Below are positions 36,200 through 48,948 of a DNA stretch of 64,000 nt, piece by piece. Position numbers and translations under genes: made by a program. Origin of the DNA: Mytilus galloprovincialis (taxonomy: Eukaryota; Mollusca; Bivalvia; Mytilida; Mytilidae). Numbering within the stretch: the first letter of the stretch is position 1; every line of letters begins with the position of its first letter. The notes under the pieces are model-generated. The model ran no database searches, was not told where the DNA came from, and saw only the letters and a list, made by a program, of their open reading frames with translations. The stretch spans positions 61,905,560 to 61,969,559 of the forward strand of contig NC_134839.1 of NCBI RefSeq assembly GCF_965363235.1, given 5' to 3'.

Positions 36200-37169
36200 G
36201 TAAGTACCTTAACCGTTTGTTTAGTTTGTGTGTTCTTTATATTCATTTTAAATTGATTTACAACACAACACCTACAACAATTATGATATAGACTTTCATG
36301 ATTTAGACAAGTTTGAACATATCATACAAGGCAGACTATTCCAATTTTTTGTTGTACATGGATTTTTAGAAATTGTTTTCTCGTATATATTCTATTAATC
36401 AGGTTATTCTTTCCTTCAGTTTTGTTCTTTTGTACGTGCTTTGTTGTTTATTACGGTTATCTCATGTTGTCCCTTGTTGATCCATTTGATTTGGAACAAA
36501 TCACATTCTTTCAAAAACATTGAAATACATGAAATTCTTAACCGTAACTACATGAAAGTTTGTTTCATGGGCGTATTTATATAATGTGATTCTCGATTTC
36601 CCCCATTGAACAAGATAATTACTTTGTAAAAATATTAATAATAGGTATTAACCATTCTGATAAAAAGCGAGAGGGAAAAATACACTCTTATCAACTCAGA
36701 AGTAATCATGGCTGTCAAATATCGAATTATATTTGTGTTAAAATTAAAGCTGTACTTTCTTATTAGATTTTTTATAATATTAAAATATATTATATAATAG
36801 ATTAAAGGCTATGACACTATCATTCAATTTGAATTCTATCTTATTTTAAAGATTTATACCTTTAAATAAATGAATGATTGTATCAGTTTATTTAGGTTAA
36901 AGGTACACTAAGTATATATTATTTCGGTTGTTGGAGTTTGTTTCGTTGTCGAATAGTTCGTTTTATGTATGTCTCTGTTTGAAAGTTTGAAATAATTGTG
37001 AGGAAATATTCATAAAATCCATTGATTAACGTGAACATGGCTGCGGTCCATGTTTTCTGTGTTGGATGATTAAATCATATAGCTTTCTATATTTTAAACC
37101 CTAACACATAAATTAGGGATGTTCGCTGCTAGGTATTATTATTTGATACACATATTGATAAAATTTACT

Positions 37170-37400
37170 GTTTGCAATAGCATTAATTGTTCTAAATAAT
37201 GAGGATGTTATTATCCCAAACATAAAAACATAGCCGTATTTGACACAACTTTTTTCAACTTTTGATCTTCAGTGCTGTACAACTTTGTACTTTTTTTCAC
37301 TGTTTATCTTTTATATCTGGGCGTCACTGGTGAGTCTTGTGGGACGAGGCGCGTTTTTGGCGTATTGAATTTTAAACCTGATGCTTTTTGTTATCCATTA
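37170..37400 (+). mobile_element. Decayed retrozyme-like repeat with non-functional hammerhead
   Basis: The upstream body (GCCGTATTTGACACAAC) matches 3167-3190. At 37321-37366 the core boxes read CTGGTGA and GAGG instead of CTGATGA and GAAA, so cleavage is not expected. It is an older copy of the family. Confidence 0.55.
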
Positions 37401-37499
37401 ATCATGTGTTTCTTTGTCTAATACGTTCTCATATTTATTTGTATTGTAGTCCTATTATATTATGTTGTCATTTCAATGTTATATTTAACATTGCCATTA

Positions 37500-37850
37500 A
37501 AGTGCGCGGTTTGACATGCCACAAAACCAGGTTCAACCCACCATTTTTTCCTTTAAAAATGTCCTGTACCAAGTCAGGAATATGGCCATTGTTATATTAT
37601 TGTTCGTTTCTGTGTGTGTTACATTTTAACGTGGCGTCGTTTGTTTTCTCTTATTTTTTAGTGTAATTTCACATTGCAATAAGACATGTCACTGTACTTG
37701 TCTATCCCAAATTGATGTATTTGGTTTTTATGTTATATTTGTTACTCTCGTGGACTTTTGTCTAATGCTTGGTCCGTTTTTCTGTGTGTTACATTTAAGT
37801 ATTGTGTCGTTGTTCTCCTCTTATATTTAATGCGTTAAATTGAACATTGA
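37500..37850 (-). repeat. Dispersed repeat fragment
   Basis: It shares TGTCCTGTACCAAGTCAGGA, a TTCGTTTCTGTGTGTTAC block and TTGTCGTT-TTCTCTTAT with 50795-51025. A copy in the other orientation is near 28160-28300. No protein was recognised. Confidence 0.5.
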
Positions 37851-38390
37851 CTCAATCAACATGACAACTGTTACTTAGTAATATAGAACATATGCGTCAG
37901 CGTGTGTTTTCGTCTAGAAAATGTATAAACAGATAAGAAAACTCATCATCTAAAACTATCAGAATGCTAAAATTTACCAATGTTTCAGTTTGATGGTTCG
38001 AAATGTTTAATTGATTCCAAAAATCTACAAATTTACTCATTGCTCGAAAAATAGAATCGATAAGGAGACTCTACTTATACATATATTAGCTATATCCTTA
38101 AATGGCGATTTTGTCGTTTTGCCTTTTAAGTAAATATCTTGCTGCTGGAAACATATCGGAATAAGTCCAGAGAGAACCCATCTTTTAATAACTGATGATG
38201 TTTTATACCAAATAACATAGCTTATATGTTAGTTCTCCTCTGGATTTTTTTCTTACTTCAAGTATTTTTATGCAATTTTAGATTTGTAAAAAGAACAGTG
38301 TACAAAATGGATCCTGTTTTATTAGAATAAGGGGAGACCAATACAGATGTTGACTTTAGTCCTGGTTTAATACAATTAAATCTTAATATA

Positions 38391-40494
38391 ATGACTGCTC
38401 TTGATATGCATGTGATTCAAGATGCAAAGCAAAATATTGAAACGCTTTTAAGAAAAGAACATCCGATTGTTAAAAACGTTCAGAAAAATATTATTGCTAT
38501 TCTGAAGACTAAAATACCGAGAGAACGACAGGAAGGTAGAGTTGATCTTGAAAACATTCTGCAGAATTCCCCCAGAAATTTAAACGTACTAGCCGATTTG
38601 GAGTATCTTTACAAGGAGCTAGATCGATCCAAAGATGCTGAGGTTTGCAAACAAACAATTCGTGAAATAATGTCAGGAACCGCAAAGAATGACATTCATT
38701 GCAAGCAAATATGTTTGCTAGAACAAGGATATGAAATTTTGATAGAGCGAACATTAATCAACCAAAGTACAGTGGAATTGAGGATAGCCGATTTACACAA
38801 AATTCTTAGCACAGAACTTAAAAGAAGTCAGGGAAGGAGAAAAGAGTGTTTCGACAGAGGACTTCATCACCAAATGCAGGTCCTACGTAATGTCCGAAAT
38901 GCAAACGAAGACGAGGTACAGGACGGACATCTAGTTCGAAAAGGGTCTAGTCTTCAAAAATTTAAATTAGCTGAGACGTTAGATGCATCTTTACCAAACA
39001 TACTATGGAATTACTACTATGCAAAAGCATTAAATCAGTATCATGATTCTTTGGAAACCGTTCTCAAATACAATTATCCTACAAAAGAAGCAATGACGCA
39101 ATGTAAAAAACATAAAGACAAATTGGAACAGGTTTCATTAGATGACTTAACAGACGAAATGAAAAACATCACATTGAAAGCAGTTGAAAAATATTGGATG
39201 ATATCTCAAATTAAAATAAACGGTGATGTCATAGCAAGAACATTTGTCGCAAGGTCTTATGCTTACATCGGACAAATATTGATAAAACCTATACGTAGGG
39301 ATATGGTGTTATCGACCGAACACTCTTTTAGCTTAAATTCGAATACAATCTTCAAACGTTTAACAGATAACCCACTTACGTCTGCAGAACGTGCTTATGA
39401 GCTTAAACCAGATGATGCTACTGTTTTAACTAGATATAGAAGGGCTCTTTGGAATAAATCAATGTCTGTTAATGACACCAAGGAAAAACAAGTATTACTT
39501 CAGAAAGCGGATGAAATTCTTACACGTTCAACTGATACAAAAGACACTGGAAATTGGTTTGCATTCTCAACTAGAATGCTTGTGAGAAAACAAATGTCCG
39601 AAATTCTCGGTAAAACAAATAATGACTTAGCTGAAAAATATTTGCAGAAGGCAAAAGAAGACGGCGAAGTCATGTTCAAATCTCAAAATACACGAAAAGA
39701 TATAACCCTTTTAGCTGAAATTTGTCAGAAACTTGCAAAGTTTCCCGACTCTTATAAGTACGGACGTAAGTTTGTACACAAACATGGTCATTTACATCAA
39801 GCTTTAGACTATCTTTTCTACGCGTCTTATTTGGGGGATCGTCCTGATTTTCACTTTGCTAATAGAAAAGCTTCATGTCTTTTCGACCTTGGTGAATATG
39901 CTCGTGCCATTGAATGGCAGAATAAAGCATGGTTGCTTTTTTCACCTTCAACCCAGAAGTCGTTTAACTTAATTTGCAGTTATATGGTGTCAATGTTCGA
40001 GGATGATTTGCAAATACCGTTTGATCAGCTCAAAAGAGAATTTTTATACGCTCTTGTATATGGCAAAACAAAATACCAGAATATAACATGGAGCATTGAA
40101 AATCTGTATAAGAAAAACCAGAACGGACTTCTGAAACTGCTTACAGCAATTATCGTTGACACGAAAACAACACTACGGGCGACAGAACAGGACATTCTTA
40201 CCGAATGCCTTCAAATTTGGACAAATATTGCAGACACATATTATTTAGGAGAGTATTCAACATTAAAAATAGTTTTGAATGATGTAATACCACGACAAGA
40301 AAATGAGTATGTACTCTCAGAAATATTTAATCAAACATCTTTGAAACCTGTAACTGCAGGTAGAAAGGCATGCTCCAGAGATTACGAGTATGACTTTTTC
40401 ATATCTCACAGTCATAAAGATGAAGACTGGGTGACAAACATTCTACTCCGATATTTGGAGAGCCAGTTTGATGAGCAAGACGTAGCATTTAAAG
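38391..40494 (+). CDS. Gene D, TPR exon (N-terminus disrupted)
   Basis: The ancestral start corresponds to ATG 38307, but its frame meets TAA at 38328-38330 after seven codons. The next in-frame ATG is 38391, which drops ~28 residues including most of the conserved PGLIQLNLNIM segment. From there the frame is open for 701 codons plus one base to AAAG|GTAATT at 40494/40495. The protein is highly similar to B and E: ALDMHVIQDAKQNIE at the start, AYELKPDDATVLTRYRRALW and ASCLFDLGEYARAIEW helical repeats, and TIR box 1 (YDFFISHSHKDEDWV). Upstream acceptor ATTTTAG ends at 38281. Given the TIR-exon frameshift too, D may make a truncated protein or be a young pseudogene. Confidence 0.82.
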
Positions 40495-40549
40495 GTAATT
40501 TAGTATTAAGTCAAATGAACTCATCATAGATACCATGATTGATTATTCA

Positions 40550-40592
40550 CGCCAGACGCGCGTGTCGTCTACAAAAGACTCAGCAGTGACGT
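40550..40592 (-). ncRNA. Hammerhead motif, disabled
   Basis: Minus strand shows CTGCTGA for CTGATGA and GACA for GAAA. The stem II and CGCGCGTCTGGC parts are kept. Both changes hit invariant core bases, so it is probably inactive. Confidence 0.58.
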
Positions 40593-40929
40593 CACAGTGA
40601 CGCTCGAATACAAAAATGTTAAAAAAGCCAAATAAAGTAAGAAGTTGAAGAGCATTGAGGACCAAAATTTCCTAAAAGTTTTGTCAAATACAGCTCAAGT
40701 AATCTAATCCTGAGGTAAAAAAGCCTTAGTATTTCAAAAATTCAAAGATTAGTTATCAGTTAATTTATAATTACTAGTATAAACATAGTAATGATAACTC
40801 AAGTAAACACAGAAGTGTTGACTACTCGACTGGTAATACCCTCGGGGATTCAAAACTCCACCAGCAGTAGTATCAACCCAGTGGTTGTAAATAAACTCAT
40901 CATAGATACTAGGATTGAAATTTTATATT

Positions 40930-40975
40930 TACGCCAGACGCACATTTCGTCTACAAAAGACTCATCAGTGACGCT
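40930..40975 (-). ncRNA. Hammerhead motif, core boxes intact
   Basis: Minus strand has CTGATGA, GTCT/AGAC stem II, GAAA and a GTC triplet. Stem III has changed to TGT/GCG, with G-U pairs, so cleavage may be weaker. Stem I GCGTCA/TGGCGT is kept. Confidence 0.6.
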
Positions 40976-41817
40976 CGAATAAAAAAATCTTAAAAAAGCA
41001 ACGCAACCAACTACAGATTTGCCGATTGAGAAATTCAAATTATGTTCTGTCAAAGGACAAAAGCTATAGATTTTTGTCTTTTTTCTTCATTAATTGTTAT
41101 TTGAAACAGTCTCTATTTTCGATTTGATCTAATGACCTTCTATTAAAGAGGGAAATATAGAAATTAGGGTTAAAGTAAATTAATGAATAAATAGTCCTTT
41201 ACAATTGAAGGACATTGCAATATTTAAGGTTTGGCCAGTGTTACTGACTGAACCAATATGTAAATACTTGAACTTTAATACTCATACTTCAAGTGAACCT
41301 TCAATTTTTTTTTAATTTTTTTTTGTGTTTAAAATTTTAAAATAAATGGATTTAAGGCTTGTATAACATATCCATAAAATGAACAAAGCTGGCAATTTAA
41401 GGCAACGACACTTGATACATTTTGTACATGTAAACTTTTTACGTAACACTAGAATTTAGTTAATTACAATGTAAATTAATCCAAAATATTTCTTGAAAAA
41501 ACAATTCAGAAGTTAGAAACCAATGACAGACAAAAAGAAAAAAAAAGTTTAGTTATATCAGACTGACAAGAATTCGAAACCCGGGATAAAACAAAATTTA
41601 TAGTACGTGTACTAACAGATAACATAGATACATCTTTTCACTAATTATAAGTAAATGGATATTTTCTAACTAAATCAATTGTTGTCAGACCTATTTTTTC
41701 AAATGAATCTTCGAGAACAAAAACCTAATACTGAAGAAAGACGACATATGTCTGGTGTGAAAGATTCGTTTTGTTTGTACTCTTATCTTTTACTACATGC
41801 ATTTTTTTCCATTGTAG

Positions 41818-42038
41818 GTTGCATTGCTGACAGAGACTTTATTCCAGGTAATTCTATACTGGATAATATCATTGATGCTATCAAAAAAAGTTACAAAGTC
41901 ATTCTTATTCTAACGGATCACTTCGTGACCAGTAATTGGTGTCAATACGAGGCAGACCAAGCCATTATTAAATCGTTGAATCTAGATTCAAATGTCACAA
42001 ACTGTTCCAATTATGTTAGAAAAGTGTTCAATTCCTGA
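41818..42038 (+). CDS. Gene D, TIR exon (C-terminally truncated by a 5-bp deletion)
   Basis: The exon starts after CATTGTAG with the usual phase-1 join and contains box 2 (CIADRDFIPGNS) and SNWCQYEADQAI. Compared with gene B, five bases are missing after GTCACAAACTG (~42004). The frame then shifts and stops at 42036-42038, losing ~35 residues including the last strand and helix of the TIR fold. The ancestral stop remains at 42136-42138. Sequence up to and beyond the exon is otherwise nearly identical to gene B, so the change is recent, or is an allele or sequence error. Confidence 0.72.
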
Positions 42039-42138
42039 GAAAATCAACAACCTAAACTTTATTGATATGACAATAAAGAGGGATTTCGTGCACGAAATGA
42101 TGAGATTAAAGAAAGTTTTGTTGCCCGGAGAAAACTGA

Positions 42139-43336
42139 CAATTCGCAGACATATTTGATAACTCGAGAACTTCTTACAATGGAAATGCATTGAATAAACC
42201 ATGTTTTGTTTTAGACAAAGTTAAACAACTGAATGTCTTTGGAGTGGTTATTTAGTTGGATATATCCAAATCTAAAAATCTTTGTCTAATCTAATTGTGC
42301 AGTGAATAAAACTATTTTAAAGTGTGTTCAATCGATTCTCTAAGAGTTGAATCCGATCAGTTCCTCTTTTAACCTCCATGATAAAACCCAATAGTTATGT
42401 GATCCTTAATCCCATCCTTCTGTGTATCAGAATCGAAAGTTTTTGGAAGACAATTTGAATATCTCTTTTTTTATTTAATGAAACTTATACAGTTAAGAGA
42501 TATTGGTAAATGAAAGAAACCGATTAATTTTGGATAAACAGTTTGAAGGTCAAGGTTTCTGTAATATAAAAGAAAAAATGGGGAAAATGGTATCGGGATT
42601 GTTACACGAGTTTGTTTTGATTGATTGAAATGAAACTTGTAACCGGGTCCTTCATTTAGGCATAACCAATTTTGTTCGTTCCTTGCATTGAAATACAAAT
42701 AATGAGATGCGAAATACTTCTTGCAATCCCCAAGTATATATAGGTTCGACCACTGCATCGAGTGTGATACGATATTTATCCTCTCGAGACACTTAACTTT
42801 TCAAATTTAAAACGCTAGGCTCGCCGATCGTTTAAAATATTTAGAATTTAACTGTCGATAGTGGATAAATATCGTATTACACGAGATTCGGTGATGGAAT
42901 CTGTTTCTGTAATGATTTTATATCAATATGTAGGCAAACTTATTCCTTCTTTTAGAATGATCTGCAAAAATATGTGTTTTATCTATGTGACGTCATCAGG
43001 CATGGTCTCCTTTTTTCATGCAGTCACAATAGGAAATGCAGAGAAAAGCAAGACCATTCGACGTCATAATCGGATTTTAACCAATGAAGAACTTAGATCA
43101 AACGAACCACACGTTGAATAATTTTTTTTATACAATGGGGGAGACAAGGATAAATTGACGAAGAATTAGAGAAATATATATATTGTGCTTTCCATACGTG
43201 TCTTTTCATACATTGTGCAGAACTTTTACAGGTGAATAATAAGCAAGTTTATGTGTACTTAATAGAGTATAAGTATTTTCAACTCGATCGTAGTTTATAA
43301 TGTTTTCTCAGTTAATGCGCATTTCGGGTAGGTATA
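42139..43336. repeat. Downstream flank duplicated from or to gene B
   Basis: This segment aligns with 17324-18225 downstream of gene B, including the palindrome at 42747-42899. It has one extra ~290-bp block at ~42950-43245 that resembles 24285-24430 in part. It shows that the B/D duplication extended well past the genes. Confidence 0.75.
42747..42899. repeat. Palindromic element, copy of 17918-18069
   Basis: Same arms (GATACGATATTTATCC and GGATAAATATCGTATTACA) and centre as downstream of gene B, with a few base differences. Confidence 0.72.
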
Positions 43337-43804
43337 GGTGTCAGACCACCAATTACTCCCTCCAATTTAGAACGTATGTAAAAGTAGTCCTACTTTGACA
43401 CAAAATAGTGCTTTTGATGTCATTGTTTACTTAAACTACCCAACAAATTTGCAGAAATGAAACTTTTGGTGAAAGGGAAACATATTTAGACCATTTTGAG
43501 CCAAAATTCACTTGTCTATGAGTTTGCATTAAAAATTCAGGATTAATGCGCTACATAGTACACTAATTTAAGATTTCCAGAAAACCGGGAGTTATTTTGA
43601 TAGTACCTGTCTTTTCAAAATCAGAAATTTGTTACAAGACTTTAAACATTGGTTGAAAATTGGCATGTAGGAAGGTGATACATGTACGATTCAGGATATA
43701 CCTGGTTTTCTTGAAGTTAAACTTAAGGTAAAATATTTAGAAAGCTGTGAAAATTGCAAAATTTGGTTGAACAGATAGGGATTTTTAATTGGTGGTCTGA
43801 CACC
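43337..43804. mobile_element. 468-bp terminal-inverted-repeat element, copy 1
   Basis: It starts GGTGTCAGACCACC and ends GGTGGTCTGACACC, is non-coding, and has TATA on its left and TTTA on its right. It is nearly identical to copies 2 and 3. The superfamily is not assigned; a 4-bp TWTA duplication is what the sequence shows. Confidence 0.85.
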
Positions 43805-46800
43805 TTTAAGGGAAATGCGGTGAAACCCCAAATTCAGAAAACAATTGATTTTTTGTACTTAACTGATCATATGAAGTGATAGTAGTCACATTTCAATCTT
43901 TTTGGTGGCAAAAAGTCACATATTGCAAATTTAGAGCCTTAGACCTGAATTTGTGCTATTTTTAGCTTTTCCCACCCTGACAATATGCTTTCACATAAAA
44001 AAAAATGTCCCAAATTGTTATAAATGCACAGCAAGATGTTTCTGTGGTATTAACATTAAAACATGGTTATTTTACCACCAAAAAAGTTCTTGTCATGAAG
44101 ATTTAATGAAATTATTTGATTTTTATCCCTTATATCATTGCGTCATAGCATGTATTTGGCAGATAACATAGCCTGATGTAAACATTGCAAAAACTCACAA
44201 AAATCCCATTTATTATCTCAAATGAAAGTTTTATGCCTTAAGTTGTATCAACTGATAGAAAATAAAAACAGTTAAATGACCATGACTGCACTTTTGATCA
44301 TTTAATAGTCCCATTTCTTACACCAGGTGTAAAAAAGGGGGGTCAATATTCCTTGACTCTTCAATACCTTGAATTTTTTACTTAACCCATTGTAAAAATT
44401 GTGGAAAGTCTTTTAAGAAGTAGAACAAACAAGAAAAAAATCAACAAAACTGATCTTGATATTGAAAGTTTATGTTCCTGTAGTCCAAAATGAAATTTTC
44501 AAGTATTTTCTATCAAAGTCATACATTACAGTCAGTTTAAATTGAGCTGTGAAATTTGTAATATAAGTCACTTTATGCTCAGATAGGATGTTTCTGACTT
44601 CAAATTGACTAAGGATTAAGAATAAAGCAAAGCAAAGATTTCTGAGCAACTTTTTTGGCTCTTTAAGGAAAATGCGGTGAAACCCCAAATTCAGAAAACA
44701 ATTGATTTTTTGTACTTAACTGATCATATGAAGTGATAGTAGTCACATTTCAATCTTTTTGGTGGCAAAAAGTCACATATTGCAAATTTAGAGCCTTAGA
44801 CCTGAATTTGTGCTATTTTTAGCTTTTCCCACCCTGACAATATGCTTTCACATAAAAAAAAATGTCCCAAATTGTTATAAATGCACAGCAAGATGTTTCT
44901 GTGGTATTAACATTAATACATGGTTATTTTACCACCAAAAAAGTTCTTGTCATCAAGATTTAATGAAATTATTTGATTTTTATCCCTTATATCATTGCGT
45001 CATATCATGTATTTGGCAGATAACATAGCCTGATGTAAACATTGCAAAAACTCACAAAAATCCCATTTATTATCTCAAATGAAAGTTTTATGCCTTAAGT
45101 TGTATCAACTGATAGAAAATAAAAACAGTTAAATGACCATGACTGCACTTTTGATCATTTAATAGTCCCATTTCTTACACCAGGTGTAAAAAAGGGGGGT
45201 CAATATTCCTTGACTCTTCAATACCTTGAATTTTTTACTTAACCCATTGTAAAAATTGTGGAAAGTCTTTTAAGAAGTAGAACAAACAAGAAAAAAATCA
45301 ACAAAACTGATCTTGATATTGAAAGTTTATGTTCCTGTAGTCCAAAATGAAATTTTCAAGTATTTTCTATCAAAGTCATACATTACAGTCAGTTTAAATT
45401 GAGCTGTGAAATTTGTAATATAAGTCACATTATGCTCAGATAGGATGTTTCTGACTTCAAATTGACTAAGGATTAAGAATAAAGCAAAGCAAAGATTTCT
45501 GAGCAACTTTTTTGGCTCTTTAAGGGAAATGCGGTGAAACCCCAAATTCAGAAAACAATTGATTTTTTGTACTTAACTGATCATATGGAGTGATAGTAGT
45601 CACATTTCAATCTTTTTGGTGGCAAAAAGTCACATATTGCAAATTTAGAGCCTTAGACCTGAATTTGTGCTATTTTTAGCTTTTCCCACCCTGACAATAT
45701 GCTTTCACATAAAAAAAAATGTCCCAAATTGTTATAAATGCACAGCAAGATGTTTCTGTGGTATTAACATTAAAACATGGTTATTTTACCACCAAAAAAG
45801 TTCTTGTCATCAAGATTTAATGAAATTATTTGATTTTTATCCCTTATATCATTGCGTCATAGCATGTATTTGGCAGATAACATAGCCTGATGTAAACATT
45901 GCAAAAACTCACAAAAATCCCATTTATTATCTCAAATGAAAGTTTTATGCCTTAAGTTGTATCAACTGATAGAAAATAAAAACAGTTAAATGACCATGAC
46001 TGCACTTTTGATCATTTAATAGTCCCATTTCTTACACCAGGTGTAAAAAAGGGGGGTCAATATTCCTTGACTCTTCAATACCTTGAATTTTTTACTTAAC
46101 CCATTGTAAAAATTGTGGAAAGTCTTTTAAGAAGTAGAACAAACAAGAAAAAAATCAACAAAACTGATCTTGATATTGAAAGTTTATGTTCCTGTAGTCC
46201 AAAATGAAATTTTCAAGTATTTTCTATCAAAGTCATACATTACAGTCAGTTTAAATTGAGCTGTGAAATTTGTAATATAAGTCACATTATGCTCAGATAG
46301 GATGTTTCTGACTTCAAATTGACTAAGGATTAAGAATAAAGCAAAGCAAAGATTTCTGAGCAACTTTTTTGGCTCTTTAAGGGAAATGCGGTGAAACCCC
46401 AAATTCAGAAAACAATTGATTTTTTGTACTTAACTGATCATATGAAGTGATAGTAGTCACATTTCAATCTTTTTGGTGGCAAAAAGTCACATATTGCAAA
46501 TTTAGAGCCTTAGACCTGAATTTGTGCTATTTTTAGCTTTTCCCACCCTGACAATATGCTTTCACATAAAAAAATGTCCCAAATTGTTATAAATGCACAG
46601 CAAGATGTTTCTGTGGTATTAACATTAAAACATGGTTATTTTACCACCAAAAAAGTTCTTGTCATCAAGATTTAATGAAATTATTTGATTTTTATCCCTT
46701 ATATCATTGCGTCATAGCATGTATTTGGCAGATAACATAGCCTGATGTAAACATTGCAAAAACTCACAAAAATCCCATTTATTATCTCAAATGAAAGTTT

Positions 46801-48948
46801 TATGCCTTAAGTTGTATCAACTGATAGAAAATAAAAACAGTTAAATGACCATGACTGCACTTTTGATCATTTAATAGTCCCATTTCTTACACCAGGTGTA
46901 AAAAAGGGGGGTCAATATTCCTTGACTCTTCAATACCTTGAATTTTTTACTTAACCCATTGTAAAAATTGTGGAAAGTCTTTTAAGAAGTAGAACAAACA
47001 AGAAAAAAATCAACAAAACTGATCTTGATATTGAAAGTTTATGTTCCTGTAGTCCAAAATGAAATTTTCAAGTATTTTCTATCAAAGTCATACATTACAG
47101 TCAGTTTAAATTGAGCTGTGAAATTTGTAATATAAGTCACTTTATGCTCAGATAGGATGTTTCTGACTTCAAATTGACTAAGGATTAAGAATAAAGCAAA
47201 GCAAAGATTTCTGAGCAACTTTTTTGGCTCTTTAAGGAAAATGCGGTGAAACCCCAAATTCAGAAAACAATTGATTTTTTGTACTTAACTGATCATATGA
47301 AGTGATAGTAGTCACATTTCAATCTTTTTGGTGGCAAAAAGTCACATATTGCAAATTTAGAGCCTTAGACCTGAATTTGTGCTATTTTTAGCTTTTCCCA
47401 CCCTGACAATATGCTTTCACATAAAAAAAAATGTCCCAAATTGTTATAAATGCACAGCAAGATGTTTCTGTGGTATTAACATTAATACATGGTTATTTTA
47501 CCACCAAAAAAGTTCTTGTCATCAAGATTTAATGAAATTATTTGATTTTTATCCCTTATATCATTGCGTCATATCATGTATTTGGCAGATAACATAGCCT
47601 GATGTAAACATTGCAAAAACTCACAAAAATCCCATTTATTATCTCAAATGAAAGTTTTATGCCTTAAGTTGTATCAACTGATAGAAAATAAAAACAGTTA
47701 AATGACCATGACTGCACTTTTGATCATTTAATAGTCCCATTTCTTACACCAGGTGTAAAAAAGGGGGGTCAATATTCCTTGACTCTTCAATACCTTGAAT
47801 TTTTTACTTAACCCATTGTAAAAATTGTGGAAAGTCTTTTAAGAAGTAGAACAAACAAGAAAAAAATCAACAAAACTGATCTTGATATTGAAAGTTTATG
47901 TTCCTGTAGTCCAAAATGAAATTTTCAAGTATTTTCTATCAAAGTCATACATTACAGTCAGTTTAAATTGAGCTGTGAAATTTGTAATATAAGTCACATT
48001 ATGCTCAGATAGGATGTTTCTGACTTCAAATTGACTAAGGATTAAGAATAAAGCAAAGCAAAGATTTCTGAGCAACTTTTTTGGCTCTTTAAGGGAAATG
48101 CGGTGAAACCCCAAATTCAGAAAACAATTGATTTTTTGTACTTAACTGATCATATGGAGTGATAGTAGTCACATTTCAATCTTTTTGGTGGCAAAAAGTC
48201 ACATATTGCAAATTTAGAGCCTTAGACCTGAATTTGTGCTATTTTTAGCTTTTCCCACCCTGACAATATGCTTTCACATAAAAAAAAATGTCCCAAATTG
48301 TTATAAATGCACAGCAAGATGTTTCTGTGGTATTAACATTAATACATGGTTATTTTACCACCAAAAAAGTTCTTGTCATCAAGATTTAATGAAATTATTT
48401 GATTTTTATCCCTTATATCATTGCGTCATAGCATGTATTTGGCAGATAACATAGCCTGATGTAAACATTGCAAAAACTCACAAAAATCCCATTTATTATC
48501 TCAAATGAAAGTTTTATGCCTTAAGTTGTATCAACTGATAGAAAATAAAAACAGTTAAATGACCATGACTGCACTTTTGATCATTTAATAGTCCCATTTC
48601 TTATACCAGGTGTAAAAAAGGGGGATCAATATTCCTTGACTCTTCAATACCTTGAATTTTTTACTCAACCCATTGTAAAAATTGTGGAAAGTCTTTTAAG
48701 AAGTAGAACAAACAAGAAAAAAATCAACAAAACTGATCTTGATATTGAAAGTTTATGTTCCTGTAGTCCAAAATGAAATTTTCAAGTATTTTCTATCAAA
48801 GTCATACATTACAGTCAGTTTAAATTGAGCTGTGAAATTTGTAATATAAGTCACATTATGCTCAGATAGGATGTTTCTGACTTCAAATTGACTAAGGATT
48901 AAGAATAAAGCAAAGCAAAGATTTCTGAGCAACTTTTTTGGCTCTTTA
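43805..48948. repeat. Satellite array, six 857-bp units
   Basis: Units start at TTTAAGG-AAATGCGGTG (~43805, 44662, 45519, 46376, 47231, 48088). Five units are 857 bp and one is 855 bp. Shared single-base variants group them as units 1+4, 2+5 and 3+6, a duplicated trimer. Each unit has a 72-codon open stretch on both strands, kept because the units are near-identical copies; no protein domain was recognised. Confidence 0.9.

Larger units (their letters stand above)
36200..38281 (+). other. Probable intron 1 of gene D
   Basis: It runs to the ATTTTAG acceptor at 38280-38281. Its first part is similar to the matching part of gene B's intron. It contains a decayed hammerhead repeat at ~37170-37400 and a dispersed repeat at ~37500-37850. 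No coding sequence was recognised. Confidence 0.42.
40517..40985 (-). mobile_element. Retrozyme-like element with two hammerheads, gene D intron
   Basis: On the minus strand two hammerhead motifs (40930-40975, then 40550-40592) flank a ~330-bp non-coding body. Both are followed by the same CATGGTATCTATGATGAG-like tail. This spacing, ~380 nt between predicted cut sites, fits the known layout of small animal retrozymes. The element begins only 23 bp inside the intron, next to gene D's splice donor. Confidence 0.7.
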
